A stretch of 50,920 nt of DNA from Alistipes sp. CAG:831 (lineage in GTDB: Bacteria; Bacteroidota; Bacteroidia; Bacteroidales; UBA932): the NCBI GenBank assembly GCA_000432775.1, contig HF990413.1, positions 1 to 50,920 of the forward strand, written 5' to 3'. Numbering within the stretch: position 1 is the first letter of the stretch; each line of letters begins with the position of its first letter. The translations under genes were made by a program, and so were the position numbers. The notes below the pieces were generated by a model. That model worked only from the letters and a program-made list of their open reading frames with translations. It was not told the DNA's origin and made no database searches. Positions 23,235-32,679 of the stretch are shown here, in pieces.

Positions 23235-24779
23235 ATGACAGAAGTAACATCAGGAGGAACTCTGTACAGGACGTACAGCGCGACATGTGCAGGCATAGAA
23301 GTGGTGAGGGTGACGGTAGAGGTATCCATCACCCCTGGGATCGGCCTTTTTCTGGTAGGGCTCCCGGACAATGCTGTCCGCGAGTCCCTGCTTAGGGTGA
23401 CAACGGCGATGCAGCGGAACGGCTATGCGGTTCCCGGCAGAAAAACAGTGGTGAACATGGCACCTGCGGATATCAAGAAGGAGGGTTCAGGGTATGATGC
23501 GGCCATAGCGGTGGCTTTGCTGGCCGCGTCCGGACAGATTCTCTTTCCTGAGCCGGAGGACTGTCTTATTATGGGAGAACTGTCTCTGGACGGCAGGTTG
23601 CGGAAAGTCCGGGGAATCCTCCCGATAGCCGTGAGGGCTGCGGAAATGGGCTATGACCGCGTTATTGTGCCGCGGGAATCGGTGCAGGAAGCCTCCTGGG
23701 CGGAGGGTGTCAGGGTCTTTGGGGTGTCCGACCTGCAGGAGATGGCCCTGGTCCTTGGAGGTGGAGAGGCCGCATCGGCCTTCGAGGTGCGCGGCAGGAA
23801 GTACCGGCCCGTAGAAAAGGTGTCCGGGTGTGATTTTGCGGATGTCGCCGGTCAGCCGTTTGCCAGGAGAGGGATGGAGATAGCGGCAAGCGGAGGACAC
23901 AATGTCCTGCTATGCGGACCTCCGGGCTCGGGTAAAAGCATGATGTCCAAGTGCATGGCTTCTATTCTGCCTCCTATGACCAGAGATGAGGCTATTGAGA
24001 CCAGTATGATATATTCGGTGGCTGGTCTGCTCAGGGATGAGTCCGGTCTGCTGACTTCCCGTCCTTATCGTGCCCCTCATCACACAGCCAGTCCGGCGGC
24101 GGTGGTAGGTGGCGGTGTCAGGGCCATGCCGGGGGAGATATCGCTGGCGCATAACGGGGTGCTGTGTCTGGATGAGATAGCGCAGTTTCCGCCGTCAGTG
24201 CTGGATGTGCTGCGTCAGCCCCTGGAGGACAGGAAAATAACAATCTCCAGGGCTAGATATAAGGTGGTCTATCCAGCATCCTTCATGCTGGTGGCCTCCA
24301 TGAATCCGTGTCCCTGCGGTTATGCCGGAGAGGATGACGGACGCTGTACGTGTTCTCCCTCCATGATTCAGCGTTACCGGGCCAGGATCTCCGGTCCTCT
24401 GCTGGACCGCATGGATCTCAATATCAATGTCAGGGCAGTTGACAGCGCGTCTATGTCGGACTCCATGTACAGGGAGAGCAGCAGGGATATCGCTCTCAGG
24501 GTGGCGCGTGCCAGGGAGGTGCAGAGACGGCGTTTTGCCGGGGACGGCATATATGCCAATGCGCAGATGCAACCATCTCATCTGCAGAAGTACTGTACTG
24601 TAGGAGAGGAGGAAAGCAGGCTTCTTCAGAGACTGGCAGACAGTTACGGACTTTCTGCCCGGGGGTATGTCCGGATACTGAAAGTCGCGCGTACTGTCGC
24701 GGACATGTCAGGCTCTGAAGAAATAAAAACAGTTCATATTTCGGAGGCCGCGCAGTACAGATTTGCAGAAAATGTTTAA
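23235..24779 (+). CDS. YifB/ComM family Mg-chelatase-like AAA ATPase
   Basis: The 514-residue protein has an N-terminal Lon-like (ChlI) domain (YSATCAGIEVVRVTVEVSIT, GLPDNAVRESLLRV, NMAPADIKKEGSGYDAAIA) and a central Mg-chelatase-type AAA domain (Walker A CGPPGSGKSMMSKC; YRAPHHTASPAAVVGGG; GVLCLDEIAQFPPSVLDVLR) plus a C-terminal helical part (GLSARGYVRILKVARTVAD). ComM in other bacteria is a helicase that aids branch migration during natural transformation. ATG 23235 is chosen because the family begins just before the Y-S-A-T-C-A-G segment. It heads a plus-strand cluster with tsaE, nadB and the nadC-nadA fusion. Confidence 0.92.
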   Translation: MTEVTSGGTLYRTYSATCAGIEVVRVTVEVSITPGIGLFLVGLPDNAVRESLLRVTTAMQRNGYAVPGRKTVVNMAPADIKKEGSGYDAAIAVALLAASGQILFPEPEDCLIMGELSLDGRLRKVRGILPIAVRAAEMGYDRVIVPRESVQEASWAEGVRVFGVSDLQEMALVLGGGEAASAFEVRGRKYRPVEKVSGCDFADVAGQPFARRGMEIAASGGHNVLLCGPPGSGKSMMSKCMASILPPMTRDEAIETSMIYSVAGLLRDESGLLTSRPYRAPHHTASPAAVVGGGVRAMPGEISLAHNGVLCLDEIAQFPPSVLDVLRQPLEDRKITISRARYKVVYPASFMLVASMNPCPCGYAGEDDGRCTCSPSMIQRYRARISGPLLDRMDLNINVRAVDSASMSDSMYRESSRDIALRVARAREVQRRRFAGDGIYANAQMQPSHLQKYCTVGEEESRLLQRLADSYGLSARGYVRILKVARTVADMSGSEEIKTVHISEAAQYRFAENV

Positions 24780-24804
24780 ATTTACAAAATTTTATTCTAC
24801 AGGT

Positions 24805-25242
24805 ATGGGAAAAATCATCATCAAGGACATTCCGGACCTGGGCCGGGCAGCCGGAGAGTTTCTGCGGCAGACCCGTGGCGTCAGAATCTATGCGTTCTAC
24901 GGTTCCATGGGAGCTGGCAAGACTACTTTCATATCGGCTGTGTGTGCCGCACTGGGAGTGCAGGACGAGGTGGCGAGCCCCACGTTCACGATAGTCAACG
25001 AATACCGCGCTGCTGACGGTACTCCGGTGTATCATTTTGATTTCTATAGGATAGACAAGGTGTCAGAGGCTCTCGATATCGGGTACTCCGAGTACATTGA
25101 CAGTGACGGAATCTGTCTGATGGAGTGGCCGGAGAAGATAGAGGAACTGATTCCGGAGGATGCCTTGAGAGTCCATATAACGGAGGAGGCTGACGGCTCG
25201 AGGACGCTCAGCTTTGATTTAGAGAATGTCAATCATGCTTAA
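24805..25242 (+). CDS. tsaE: tRNA threonylcarbamoyladenosine biosynthesis ATPase TsaE
   Basis: The 145-residue P-loop ATPase is required with TsaB, TsaC and TsaD to make t6A37 in ANN-decoding tRNAs. Walker A is FYGSMGAGKTTFISAVC; ASPTFTIVNEY and YHFDFYRID are the switch segments; the C-terminal CLMEWPEKIEELIP matches the family. The start is ATG 24805 (MGKIIIKDI), 25 bases after the yifB stop; an earlier in-frame ATG would overlap yifB. The 3' end overlaps nadB by 8 bases. tsaC lies elsewhere in this window (43387). Confidence 0.92.
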   Translation: MGKIIIKDIPDLGRAAGEFLRQTRGVRIYAFYGSMGAGKTTFISAVCAALGVQDEVASPTFTIVNEYRAADGTPVYHFDFYRIDKVSEALDIGYSEYIDSDGICLMEWPEKIEELIPEDALRVHITEEADGSRTLSFDLENVNHA

Positions 25243-26797
25243 ATATCTCGTAATCGGCAGCGGTCTGGCCGGACTGTACACTGCCCACATGGCATCCTCT
25301 CTCGGCTCTGTTCTGGTGGTGACCAAGAAGGCCCTCAGGGACAGTAATTCGTTCAATGCCCAGGGCGGTATAGCCGCCGTGACGGACATTGAGGACAATC
25401 CGGAAATACATTTCACGGATACAGTCATTGCAGGACGCGGCCTGTGTGAGAACAAGGCCGTACAGGTGCTGGTGCAGGAGGGACCTCAGCGCATCAAGGA
25501 GATTATCGGTGAGGGAATGAAGTTCGACACGGAGAACGGCAAGCTTTCCCTCGGTCTCGAGGGCGGCCATCACCGCAAGCGCATCCTGCATGCCGGAGGA
25601 GACTCTACCGGCCGGTACATCACTGAGTTCCTCATCTCCAAGGTGCAGAATGACCCTAACATCACTATCCGGGAGAATGTGTCGGTAATAGATTTTCTGG
25701 TCCGGGACGGAGTATGCTACGGTGCCCGCTGCTGGGATGAGGAGAGGAACTGTGAGGAGTTGATCTACGCGGAGCATACCTTCCTGACATCAGGAGGAAC
25801 ATCGGCCATCTATACCCGCACTACCAATCCCGAGACCACGATAGGAGACGGCATCGCCATGGCCTGGAAGGCCGGTTGTAGGATTATTGACATGGAGTTC
25901 ATACAGTTCCATCCGACATCCCTGTTTCTGGAGGACTCTCCCAAGGCCTTCCTTATCAGCGAGGCAGTGAGGGGTGAGGGTGCATGGCTGCTGGACAAGA
26001 ACGGCAGACGCTTCATGCTTCCTGTCCACGAACTGGCGGAACTGGCCCCGAGGGATATAGTGGCCCGCTCTATTTTCAAGCAGATGGCCCTGGACGACAG
26101 GCCTTATGTAGTATTGTCCCTGAAACACCTGGACCCGGATAAGATCCGCAGCCGCTTCCCGAATATCCTGGCCAAATGTGCCGAGTACGGGTATGACCTC
26201 ACAGACTGGATTCCGGTGGCCCCGGCGGCGCATTACACCGTGGGAGGTGTGGCCTCGGACCTTTACGGACGTTCCGATATCCGCCGTCTATATGTCTGCG
26301 GCGAGATTGCGTCCACCGGCATCATGGGGGCCAATAGGCTGGCATCCAATTCGTTGATAGAATGTCTCGTCTTCGCTCACAGGGCCATTGAGGTGGCGGA
26401 GGAGTGCGGTCCGGTAGGAGAGCTTCCGCATTTCGACCTGCTCTATCATAAGGATGAGTCGGCGGCAGAGCGCTATTTTGCCCTTAAGCGGCAGATAGCC
26501 CACATGATGAACAATTGCTCAGGCATCATCCGCTCAGAACTGCTCCTCTCGACCGGACTCAATCTGGTGAAAAAGGAACTGCGGGAACTCGGCGATGTCA
26601 AAAATGAATATTACGACGAGGCTTCACGGAAACTGGTGACAGTGGCCGGTCTGATAATGACCGGGGCAAGATTCCGCAGGGAGAGCCGGGGGGGCCACTA
26701 CAGGGAGGATTATCCCATGCTCAGCGAGGAGTATGCCGTGCATACCGTTCAAAGGGCAGGAGAAAAACTAACAACCAGGAAAGTAAACGAACAATAA
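25235..26797 (+). CDS. nadB: L-aspartate oxidase
   Basis: The 520-residue flavoprotein oxidises L-aspartate to iminoaspartate, the first step of de novo NAD synthesis. It has the FAD dinucleotide-binding start LKYLVIGSGLAGLYTAHMAS, NAQGGIAAV, the flavin region GLEGGHHRKRILHAGGDSTG, the substrate region EFIQFHPTSL and AVRGEGAWLLD, and MGANRLASNSLIECLVF. The start ATG 25235 overlaps the tsaE stop. It is followed after 15 bases by the nadC-nadA fusion gene, so the whole aspartate-to-NaMN route is in one operon. Confidence 0.94.
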   Translation: MLKYLVIGSGLAGLYTAHMASSLGSVLVVTKKALRDSNSFNAQGGIAAVTDIEDNPEIHFTDTVIAGRGLCENKAVQVLVQEGPQRIKEIIGEGMKFDTENGKLSLGLEGGHHRKRILHAGGDSTGRYITEFLISKVQNDPNITIRENVSVIDFLVRDGVCYGARCWDEERNCEELIYAEHTFLTSGGTSAIYTRTTNPETTIGDGIAMAWKAGCRIIDMEFIQFHPTSLFLEDSPKAFLISEAVRGEGAWLLDKNGRRFMLPVHELAELAPRDIVARSIFKQMALDDRPYVVLSLKHLDPDKIRSRFPNILAKCAEYGYDLTDWIPVAPAAHYTVGGVASDLYGRSDIRRLYVCGEIASTGIMGANRLASNSLIECLVFAHRAIEVAEECGPVGELPHFDLLYHKDESAAERYFALKRQIAHMMNNCSGIIRSELLLSTGLNLVKKELRELGDVKNEYYDEASRKLVTVAGLIMTGARFRRESRGGHYREDYPMLSEEYAVHTVQRAGEKLTTRKVNEQ

Positions 26798-26812
26798 AAT
26801 AGAATCAGACTT

Positions 26813-28597
26813 ATGACAACACTGCAGAACCACCGTGAAATGCTGGTGGATAGATTGATAGACCTTGCGATAGACGAGGATGTATATACCGGGGACGTGA
26901 CTACGGACTCGATTGTCCCCGAGTCCACATCGGCCGTGGCGACCATGACGGCCAAGGCTGACGGAGTGATTTCCGGGCTGCCTGTAGTGGAGAAGGTGTT
27001 CCGCAGGTTTCAGGAGGACATCGTGTTCAAGCCGGCGGTGCATGACGGAGACACTGTCCGCAAAGGAGATGTGATTCTTCGGGTGGAGGGAAGTTATCCT
27101 GCTCTGCTCAAGGCCGAGAGGACTGCTCTGAATTTCTTTCAGAGGATGTCCGGCATAGCCACCGAGACGGCCAGATATGTGGCGGAGCTACGCGGAACCC
27201 ATACCCGTCTGCTTGATACCCGCAAGACGGCTCCGGGCATGAGGGTCACCGACAAGATGGCCGTGCATGACGGAGGTGCCGCCAATCACCGCATGGGACT
27301 GTATGATATGGCCATGATCAAGGACAACCATATCAAGATGGCCGGCTCTATAGCCGCTGCAGTGGAGCAGGTACGTTCCAGAGTGCCGTCCGGTATGCAG
27401 ATAGAAGTGGAGACAACCAATCTGGACGAGGTCAAGGAGGCCCTCGAGGCCAGGGCGGACATCATCATGCTGGACAATATGTCTACGGAGATGATGCGCG
27501 ACGCCGTCAACATCATTGGAGGCCGGGCCAAGACAGAGGCTTCCGGCAACATGACCCTCCAGAGGATAGCCGAGGTGGCCGCGACCGGAGTGGATTTCAT
27601 AAGCGTAGGTGCTTTGACTCATTCGGTCAAGGCACTGGACATCAGTATGAATATCCAGCTCACGCCGGAGTATCTGACCAAGGCAATAAAGGAATTGAAG
27701 CGTAAGCACAATGCGGTGATACTGGCACATTACTATGTCCCGGCGGAGGTTCAGGACGTGGCCGATTTCGTGGGAGACTCTCTCGAGCTCTCGCGCAAGG
27801 CAGCGCAGACGGATGCGGATGTGATAGTCTTCTGCGGTGTAAGGTTCATGGCAGAGACGGCTGCGGTGCTCTCACCCGGCAAGACGGTTCTGCTTCCGGT
27901 GCCTGACGCCGGATGCTCGCTGGCGGACAGCATTGAGGGAGAAGACCTGCAGGCCTGGAAGAAACGTCATCCGGACGGAACTGTCATCTCCTATGTCAAT
28001 ACTGATGCTCAGACCAAGGCGGCCGCTGATATCTGCTGCACTTCGGCCAATGCTGTAAAAGTGGCTGAGGCAGTGGCGGACGGAGTCCGGGGCAAGGGCA
28101 TCCTCTTCGTCCCCGACCGCAATCTGGGTGCTTATGTCAACTCAACCTCCGGTCTCAGAATGGAACTTTGGAAAGGCTGCTGTCATGTGCACGAGCGCAT
28201 CACTTCCAAACTGGTGGGGGAGGCTTTGGACAAATATCCCGAGGCCGAGGTTCTGATCCATCCGGAGGCGGCCTGCACCTCCGATCCTAAGATTACCGGC
28301 AATCCCCGCTGCTTCTTCTATTCTACCTCCGGTATTATCCGCCACGTCCGGGAGTCAGAGCGCCGTCAGTTCGTCATAGCAACGGAACTCGGAGTGATGC
28401 ACCGGCTGAGTCAGGAGGCTCCGGGAAAGGAATGTATTCCCCTGTCGGAGACTCTTGTCTGCGGAGATATGAAAAAAGTGACCCTGCTCTCCCTGTTCGA
28501 GACTCTGCTGCACCGCAGTCCCCGCAAAATAGTAACGCTGCCCTCCGAGACAGCTCAGAAGGCAGCGTCGCCTGTTCAGAAGATGCTGGAATTATAG
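26813..28597 (+). CDS. Bifunctional nicotinate-nucleotide pyrophosphorylase / quinolinate synthase (NadC-NadA fusion)
   Basis: One uninterrupted 594-residue frame contains two complete enzymes. Residues about 1-283 are NadC: DEDVYTGDVTTDSI, LLDTRKTAPGMR, DNHIKMAGSI, EVETTNLDEVKEAL and HSVKALDISMNI. It makes nicotinate mononucleotide from quinolinate and PRPP. Residues about 284-594 are NadA: KHNAVILAHYYVPAEVQDVA, CGVRFMAETAAVLSP, PDAGCSLAD and ATELGVMHRL. Candidate [4Fe-4S] ligands are Cys341, Cys456 or Cys457, and Cys550, spaced as in NadA. The join is direct, without a visible linker. NadA forms quinolinate from iminoaspartate and DHAP, so steps two and three are fused in reverse order, behind nadB. 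Both lengths fit the separate families. I know of no standard description of this fusion. Confidence 0.93.
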   Translation: MTTLQNHREMLVDRLIDLAIDEDVYTGDVTTDSIVPESTSAVATMTAKADGVISGLPVVEKVFRRFQEDIVFKPAVHDGDTVRKGDVILRVEGSYPALLKAERTALNFFQRMSGIATETARYVAELRGTHTRLLDTRKTAPGMRVTDKMAVHDGGAANHRMGLYDMAMIKDNHIKMAGSIAAAVEQVRSRVPSGMQIEVETTNLDEVKEALEARADIIMLDNMSTEMMRDAVNIIGGRAKTEASGNMTLQRIAEVAATGVDFISVGALTHSVKALDISMNIQLTPEYLTKAIKELKRKHNAVILAHYYVPAEVQDVADFVGDSLELSRKAAQTDADVIVFCGVRFMAETAAVLSPGKTVLLPVPDAGCSLADSIEGEDLQAWKKRHPDGTVISYVNTDAQTKAAADICCTSANAVKVAEAVADGVRGKGILFVPDRNLGAYVNSTSGLRMELWKGCCHVHERITSKLVGEALDKYPEAEVLIHPEAACTSDPKITGNPRCFFYSTSGIIRHVRESERRQFVIATELGVMHRLSQEAPGKECIPLSETLVCGDMKKVTLLSLFETLLHRSPRKIVTLPSETAQKAASPVQKMLEL

Positions 28598-29584
28598 GTT
28601 TTCCGCAATCAAGGCGCGGATTTCCCGTTTTGCGGCTTTCCAGCGCGGGATGTCTATCTTGGGTCCTATCACCTCCACCACCTTGGATGCGGTGATGGAA
28701 CCTACCTGTCCGCATATATCCAGAGGCATGCCCAGGGCATGGGCGTAGAGGAATCCGGCGGCATAGAGGTCTCCGGCACCTGTGGCGTCCTTGACGTCCG
28801 CCGGGCAGGCCTCTATGTGGTGAAACTCGTCTCCGCTCTTGATGTATGAGCCCTTTGCGCCTATTTTTACGACTGCTATGTCGCACATGCCGGCGATGAT
28901 GTCCACCGCCTCGCGGGGAGTATGCCTGGTAAATGTCTCGGCCTCTGTCTCATTGGCGAATACGATGTCAACATACTGCTCCACGATGTCATGGAGGAAG
29001 GTGTCGTTGGACTCCACTACGTTGTATGAGGCCATGTCTATGGCGATGTAGCAGCCGGCTTCCCGGGCAAGCTTTACAGCCTGCCTCAGGAGCTGCTGGT
29101 TCTGCACCAGGTATCCTTCTATGAAGAAGTAGTCGTAGCCGGTGAAGTACTCCGGTTTCAGATCCTCGGGGCAGAGCTCAAGAGCCGCGCCGAGGTAGGT
29201 TGCGAATGTTCTCTCGGCATTAGGGGGTGTGATGAAGACAGATGCCCGGCCCGAGTCCTCCTTTCCGATCAGAAGGGTGGACCTGATACCGTTGCGCTCC
29301 TGGTCGGAGCGGTATAGGGCACCGACCTCGTCGTCGCCTACTTTCCCGATGAATCCGGAAGGCATACCGAAGACGGCCGTGCCGGTGATGGTGTTGCCGG
29401 CCGCGCCTCCTGCGACGTACTGCGCTCCCATTTTCTTGAGTACCTGCCAGATTTTATTGCCTGTCTCCCGGTCGACATGCTGCATGCTCCCCACCGGCAG
29501 GTGAAACTGCCGCAGCAGGCTGTCGTCGGGGAGCACCGCAAGTATGTCGGTCAGGGCGTTGCCTATTCCGAGGATAGATTTCAT
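28592..29584 (-). CDS. Adenosine kinase, PfkB family
   Basis: The 330-residue ribokinase-family sugar/nucleoside kinase has GIGNALTDILAVLPDDSLLR at the N-terminus, GGAAGNTITGTAVFGMP (substrate region), the C-terminal PfkB signature DATGAGDLYAAGFLYAHALG with catalytic Asp, and GSYIKSG before it. Bacteroidetes annotate this type as adenosine kinase; ATP-dependent phosphorylation of adenosine or a similar nucleoside is likely, but another ribokinase-type substrate cannot be excluded. It follows the S9 peptidase by 13 bases on the minus strand and overlaps the convergent fusion gene by 6 bases. Confidence 0.87.
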   Translation of the reverse strand: MKSILGIGNALTDILAVLPDDSLLRQFHLPVGSMQHVDRETGNKIWQVLKKMGAQYVAGGAAGNTITGTAVFGMPSGFIGKVGDDEVGALYRSDQERNGIRSTLLIGKEDSGRASVFITPPNAERTFATYLGAALELCPEDLKPEYFTGYDYFFIEGYLVQNQQLLRQAVKLAREAGCYIAIDMASYNVVESNDTFLHDIVEQYVDIVFANETEAETFTRHTPREAVDIIAGMCDIAVVKIGAKGSYIKSGDEFHHIEACPADVKDATGAGDLYAAGFLYAHALGMPLDICGQVGSITASKVVEVIGPKIDIPRWKAAKREIRALIAENL

Positions 29585-29597
29585 CCCTTGAATCAGT

Positions 29598-32054
29598 TTA
29601 CTGGTCGTTGTTCAGCTGGTGGATGTCCACGTCTTCCTCGCAGTCACCGATGAGCCAGCGGCTGAAGTAGTCGGCCATTCTCCAGAAGAAGTATTCGTTC
29701 ATGTCTCCGAAGCCGTGACGCTGTCCGGGCAGATAGAGCATCTCGAAGCGCTTGTTGGCGCGGATGAGGGCGTCAGCTACCCTGATGGTGTTGGCGGGAT
29801 GCACGTTGTTGTCCATGTCACCGTGAACGAGCATAAGATGTCCCTTGAGGTTCTTTACGAATTCATGGTTGGCCTCGATGCTGTAGTTGAATGTAGTGTC
29901 GCCTTCAGCCGTCACCACTTCCTTGACTCCGTGGTGGGTCTCGCTCCACCAGCGGTTGTAGATATTGTTGTCGTGGTTGCCGGCGCATGATACCGCTACC
30001 TTGTAGAAGTCGGGGTAGGTGAGGATTGCAGCTGTGGACATGAATCCGCCGCCGGAGTGGCCGTGGATACCTACTTTATTGACATCCATGTACTTGCGCT
30101 GTGCGGCAAGATTCTGGATTACGTATTTGTGGTCGGCCAGAGGATAGTGGCGCATATCGCCGTATCCGTAGTTGTGGTACCATTTCGAGCGGTCGGGATG
30201 GCCTCCTCTGTGGCCCACTGTCACTACGATGAAACCGAGCTGGGCCAGGCGGTCAACGCGGGTCATGCTGGCGTTCCAGGTGTAGTTGGTGGATTCTACC
30301 TGAGGGCCGGGATATACATATTCGATGATAGGGTAGAGCTTGGTGGAGTCGAAGTCGAAGGGCTTGTAGATTACGCCCCAGAGGTCGGTCACTCCGTCAG
30401 CGGCCTTTGCCTTGAAGATTTCAGGATATTTGTACCCGTAAGCCAGGAGCTGGCTGATATCGCATGCCTCGAGGTCCATGATCTTGGATCCTGCAGCATT
30501 GTAAAGCGCGTTTGTGGGGGCGGCGTCTACACGGGAGGCGTTGTTGACGAAGTACTTCAGGTCCTCAGGCATCCAGCTGTCGTTGTAGTAGTTGCCGGGG
30601 TTGAGCATCTTGATTCCGGTGCCGTTGAGGCCCACGCGGAAGAGATGGTTGTAATAGGGGTGCTCGTTCTTGTCATATCCGTTGGCAGTGAAGAACACTG
30701 TGGAAGTGCTCTCGTCCACGCCCATGATGGCGGAAACGTGGTATGCACCGTTTGTGAGGGGACGGATGAGCTTGCCGTCAGCTGCGTGCAGGTAGAGCTG
30801 GGCCCAGCCGTTGCGCTCGGAGCGCATTACGATCTGGCCGTTCTTCAGGAGCTCGAAGTCGCATACGTCGATATAGGTGTTCAGACGCTCTTCGATGAGT
30901 ACCTGGACGGAGTCGCTGTCAAGCCAGTAGCGGCAGATGTCCACGCGGTGCTCGTCGCGGCTGGTGCGGGTGAAATAGAAGGAGCCGTTGTCACCGAGCC
31001 ATACAGGAGACACATAGTCGGCGTACATGTCGCGGGTGGTGTAGGGCTTGCGGTGAATGTCCACTGTCTGGTCCTTGAAGGCCCATACATTGAGCACTTT
31101 TGAGGACTTGTCCTGCATATCGAAGAGCATCAGGTAGCTCTTGGGACCGGGCTCGCCGGGCATCTGGTACTTGTAGGTCTCGAGCTTGGGTCTGGGCTCG
31201 GCAGTGGAGTTGATTACCCAGAGCTCGCCGATGTTGCTCATGTCGTATTTCTCCAGAATGAAGTGCTTTGCGTCAGGAGACCACTGACCCCATGCGGAGT
31301 ATCTCTTGTTGGTGTCCCTGTCGTCTACTCCGGAGTAACTGTTGCCGCCGTAGGGTACGTCCTTGGTGCCGTCAGTGGTAAGGGCATACTCAACGATGGT
31401 GGAGTCATTTTCATCCTCCATGGCCTTGCGCAGGTTCTCCATGTCCATGTAGTAGAGGTTGTACCCCTTGGCATAGACTACATAGCTGCTGTCCGGTGCG
31501 ATGTTGGCCCAACGGGGGAAGTCCTTTTTCTCTTCCTGATCCGAGACGTCCGTCAGTTTCCTGGTGGCGATGTCGTACTCGAAGCGGAAGACTTTCTTTT
31601 CCATCTTAGGGTTCTTCTTTGCAGCGGCCGAGGTGTCCTTGTCATCCTTCACAGGCTGCTCTATCGAAGACTGGATGCTGAAAGTGAAGGTGTTGTCATC
31701 CTTGAGCTCGAAGTCCTGGAAGGGGATGTGCTGGGCGTCGAACGGATCCTTGATGATCGTGGTGAGCTCCATGGCAAGCTTGTCCATGTCGAAGACAGCG
31801 GTCTTGGTCTTGGCTGCGGGATCCACGATCCAGTACTGGACTCCTTCGGGACTCTTCCACTCGTACCAGAATTTGTCCGAGTTGGGGAACCACGAAGGGC
31901 GGATGTTCTTGGAGAACACCATGCTGTTGATTTTGTTGGGCGAGAACCTTTCGGCCAGATCATAGTTGGCCTCGGTTACAGGTGTCTGCTGCGACCAGGC
32001 GAGAGGCGCGGTCAGGCATAGCAGAGCGATGGTTATGACGATATTGCGTTTCAT
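29598..32054 (-). CDS. S9 family prolyl oligopeptidase / dipeptidyl peptidase IV-like
   Basis: The 818-residue exported serine peptidase has a signal peptide (MKRNIVITIALLCLTAPLAW then SQQ), a beta-propeller of the DPP IV type (about residues 80-540, with KHFILEKYDMSNIGELWV and SERNGWAQLYLHAADG), and a C-terminal alpha/beta-hydrolase domain. The catalytic triad is Ser in VGIHGHSGGGFMS, Asp in MLVHGDMDNNVHP, and His in LPGQRHGFGD. The nucleophile elbow reads GHSGGG rather than the usual GWSYGG, as in some Bacteroides members. It likely cuts X-Pro dipeptides from peptides in the periplasm. It precedes the adenosine kinase gene by 13 bases. Confidence 0.93.
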   Translation of the reverse strand: MKRNIVITIALLCLTAPLAWSQQTPVTEANYDLAERFSPNKINSMVFSKNIRPSWFPNSDKFWYEWKSPEGVQYWIVDPAAKTKTAVFDMDKLAMELTTIIKDPFDAQHIPFQDFELKDDNTFTFSIQSSIEQPVKDDKDTSAAAKKNPKMEKKVFRFEYDIATRKLTDVSDQEEKKDFPRWANIAPDSSYVVYAKGYNLYYMDMENLRKAMEDENDSTIVEYALTTDGTKDVPYGGNSYSGVDDRDTNKRYSAWGQWSPDAKHFILEKYDMSNIGELWVINSTAEPRPKLETYKYQMPGEPGPKSYLMLFDMQDKSSKVLNVWAFKDQTVDIHRKPYTTRDMYADYVSPVWLGDNGSFYFTRTSRDEHRVDICRYWLDSDSVQVLIEERLNTYIDVCDFELLKNGQIVMRSERNGWAQLYLHAADGKLIRPLTNGAYHVSAIMGVDESTSTVFFTANGYDKNEHPYYNHLFRVGLNGTGIKMLNPGNYYNDSWMPEDLKYFVNNASRVDAAPTNALYNAAGSKIMDLEACDISQLLAYGYKYPEIFKAKAADGVTDLWGVIYKPFDFDSTKLYPIIEYVYPGPQVESTNYTWNASMTRVDRLAQLGFIVVTVGHRGGHPDRSKWYHNYGYGDMRHYPLADHKYVIQNLAAQRKYMDVNKVGIHGHSGGGFMSTAAILTYPDFYKVAVSCAGNHDNNIYNRWWSETHHGVKEVVTAEGDTTFNYSIEANHEFVKNLKGHLMLVHGDMDNNVHPANTIRVADALIRANKRFEMLYLPGQRHGFGDMNEYFFWRMADYFSRWLIGDCEEDVDIHQLNNDQ

Positions 32055-32100
32055 AAGGTTGAGTGAGTTGTATTAAAAAACGGATGTAAATATAAAAAAT

Positions 32101-32598
32101 TTATTTGATAAATCTGGGCCATTCGCCGATTTCCATGCCGTGAATGTTCCCGTCGTCGATGTGGACGCGGATGGCGGTGCGGACCTGGTGGAAACCCTGG
32201 ATGCCGGCGGCACCTGGATTGACGGTGAGCATATTGTATTTTTTATCGAAAATCACTTTCAGAATGTGGGAGTGTCCGCAGACAAAGATGTCCGGCAGGT
32301 GCGCGTTGATGAGCTGGAAAGCCTTGTAGTCGTACCTGCCGGGATATCCGCCTATGTGCATCATCAGCACCTTCCTGCCCTCGCATTCGAAGTTCTGGGT
32401 ATAGGGGACGCGGAGCCGGACCTGATTGCCGTCGCAGTTGCCGTATACTCCCTTGAGTGGCTTGAACGCCGCTATCTGCAGCAGGGTCTCCTCATTGCCG
32501 AAGTCCCCCGCATGCCATATCTCATCCACCGGCTCGAGGAATTTCTTCAGCGGGTCGTCGAACCAGCAGTGTGTGTCGGATATTATACCTATGTACAT
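32101..32598 (-). CDS. YfcE-family metallophosphoesterase
   Basis: The 165-residue calcineurin-like phosphoesterase has MYIGIISDTHCWFDD (first metal ligands DxH), EIWHAGDFGNEETL (GD), VYGNCDGNQ (GNCD), MMHIGGYPG and FVCGHSHILKVIFD (GHS/TH). The GNCD variant is typical of YfcE phosphodiesterases. Substrate unknown. ATG 32596-32598 is chosen, since the -7 box lies upstream at 32617-32624, which excludes a longer start at 32619. It is divergent to ispF. Confidence 0.9.
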   Translation of the reverse strand: MYIGIISDTHCWFDDPLKKFLEPVDEIWHAGDFGNEETLLQIAAFKPLKGVYGNCDGNQVRLRVPYTQNFECEGRKVLMMHIGGYPGRYDYKAFQLINAHLPDIFVCGHSHILKVIFDKKYNMLTVNPGAAGIQGFHQVRTAIRVHIDDGNIHGMEIGEWPRFIK

Positions 32599-32616
32599 AC
32601 TATCTGTTTGGTGGCC

Positions 32617-32624
32617 CAAATATA
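32617..32624 (-). promoter_or_regulatory. -7 box of the phosphoesterase gene
   Basis: On the minus strand TATATTTG is a perfect TAnnTTTG match, 18 bases before the ATG at 32598. Confidence 0.6.
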
Positions 32625-32645
32625 CTGCTTCCGTGGTTTTTTCCT

Positions 32646-32653
32646 TACATTTG
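32646..32653 (+). promoter_or_regulatory. -7 box of ispF
   Basis: TACATTTG is a perfect TAnnTTTG match, 26 bases before the ispF ATG at 32680. It lies back to back with the phosphoesterase promoter. Confidence 0.6.
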
Positions 32654-32679
32654 CATATGATTCTTTAAAATTTTCTGAG

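Noticed and set aside
32140..32679. N-terminal extension of ispF to a start at 32140
   Set aside because: The extension overlaps the phosphoesterase gene on the other strand, does not resemble IspF and precedes the -7 box at 32646.
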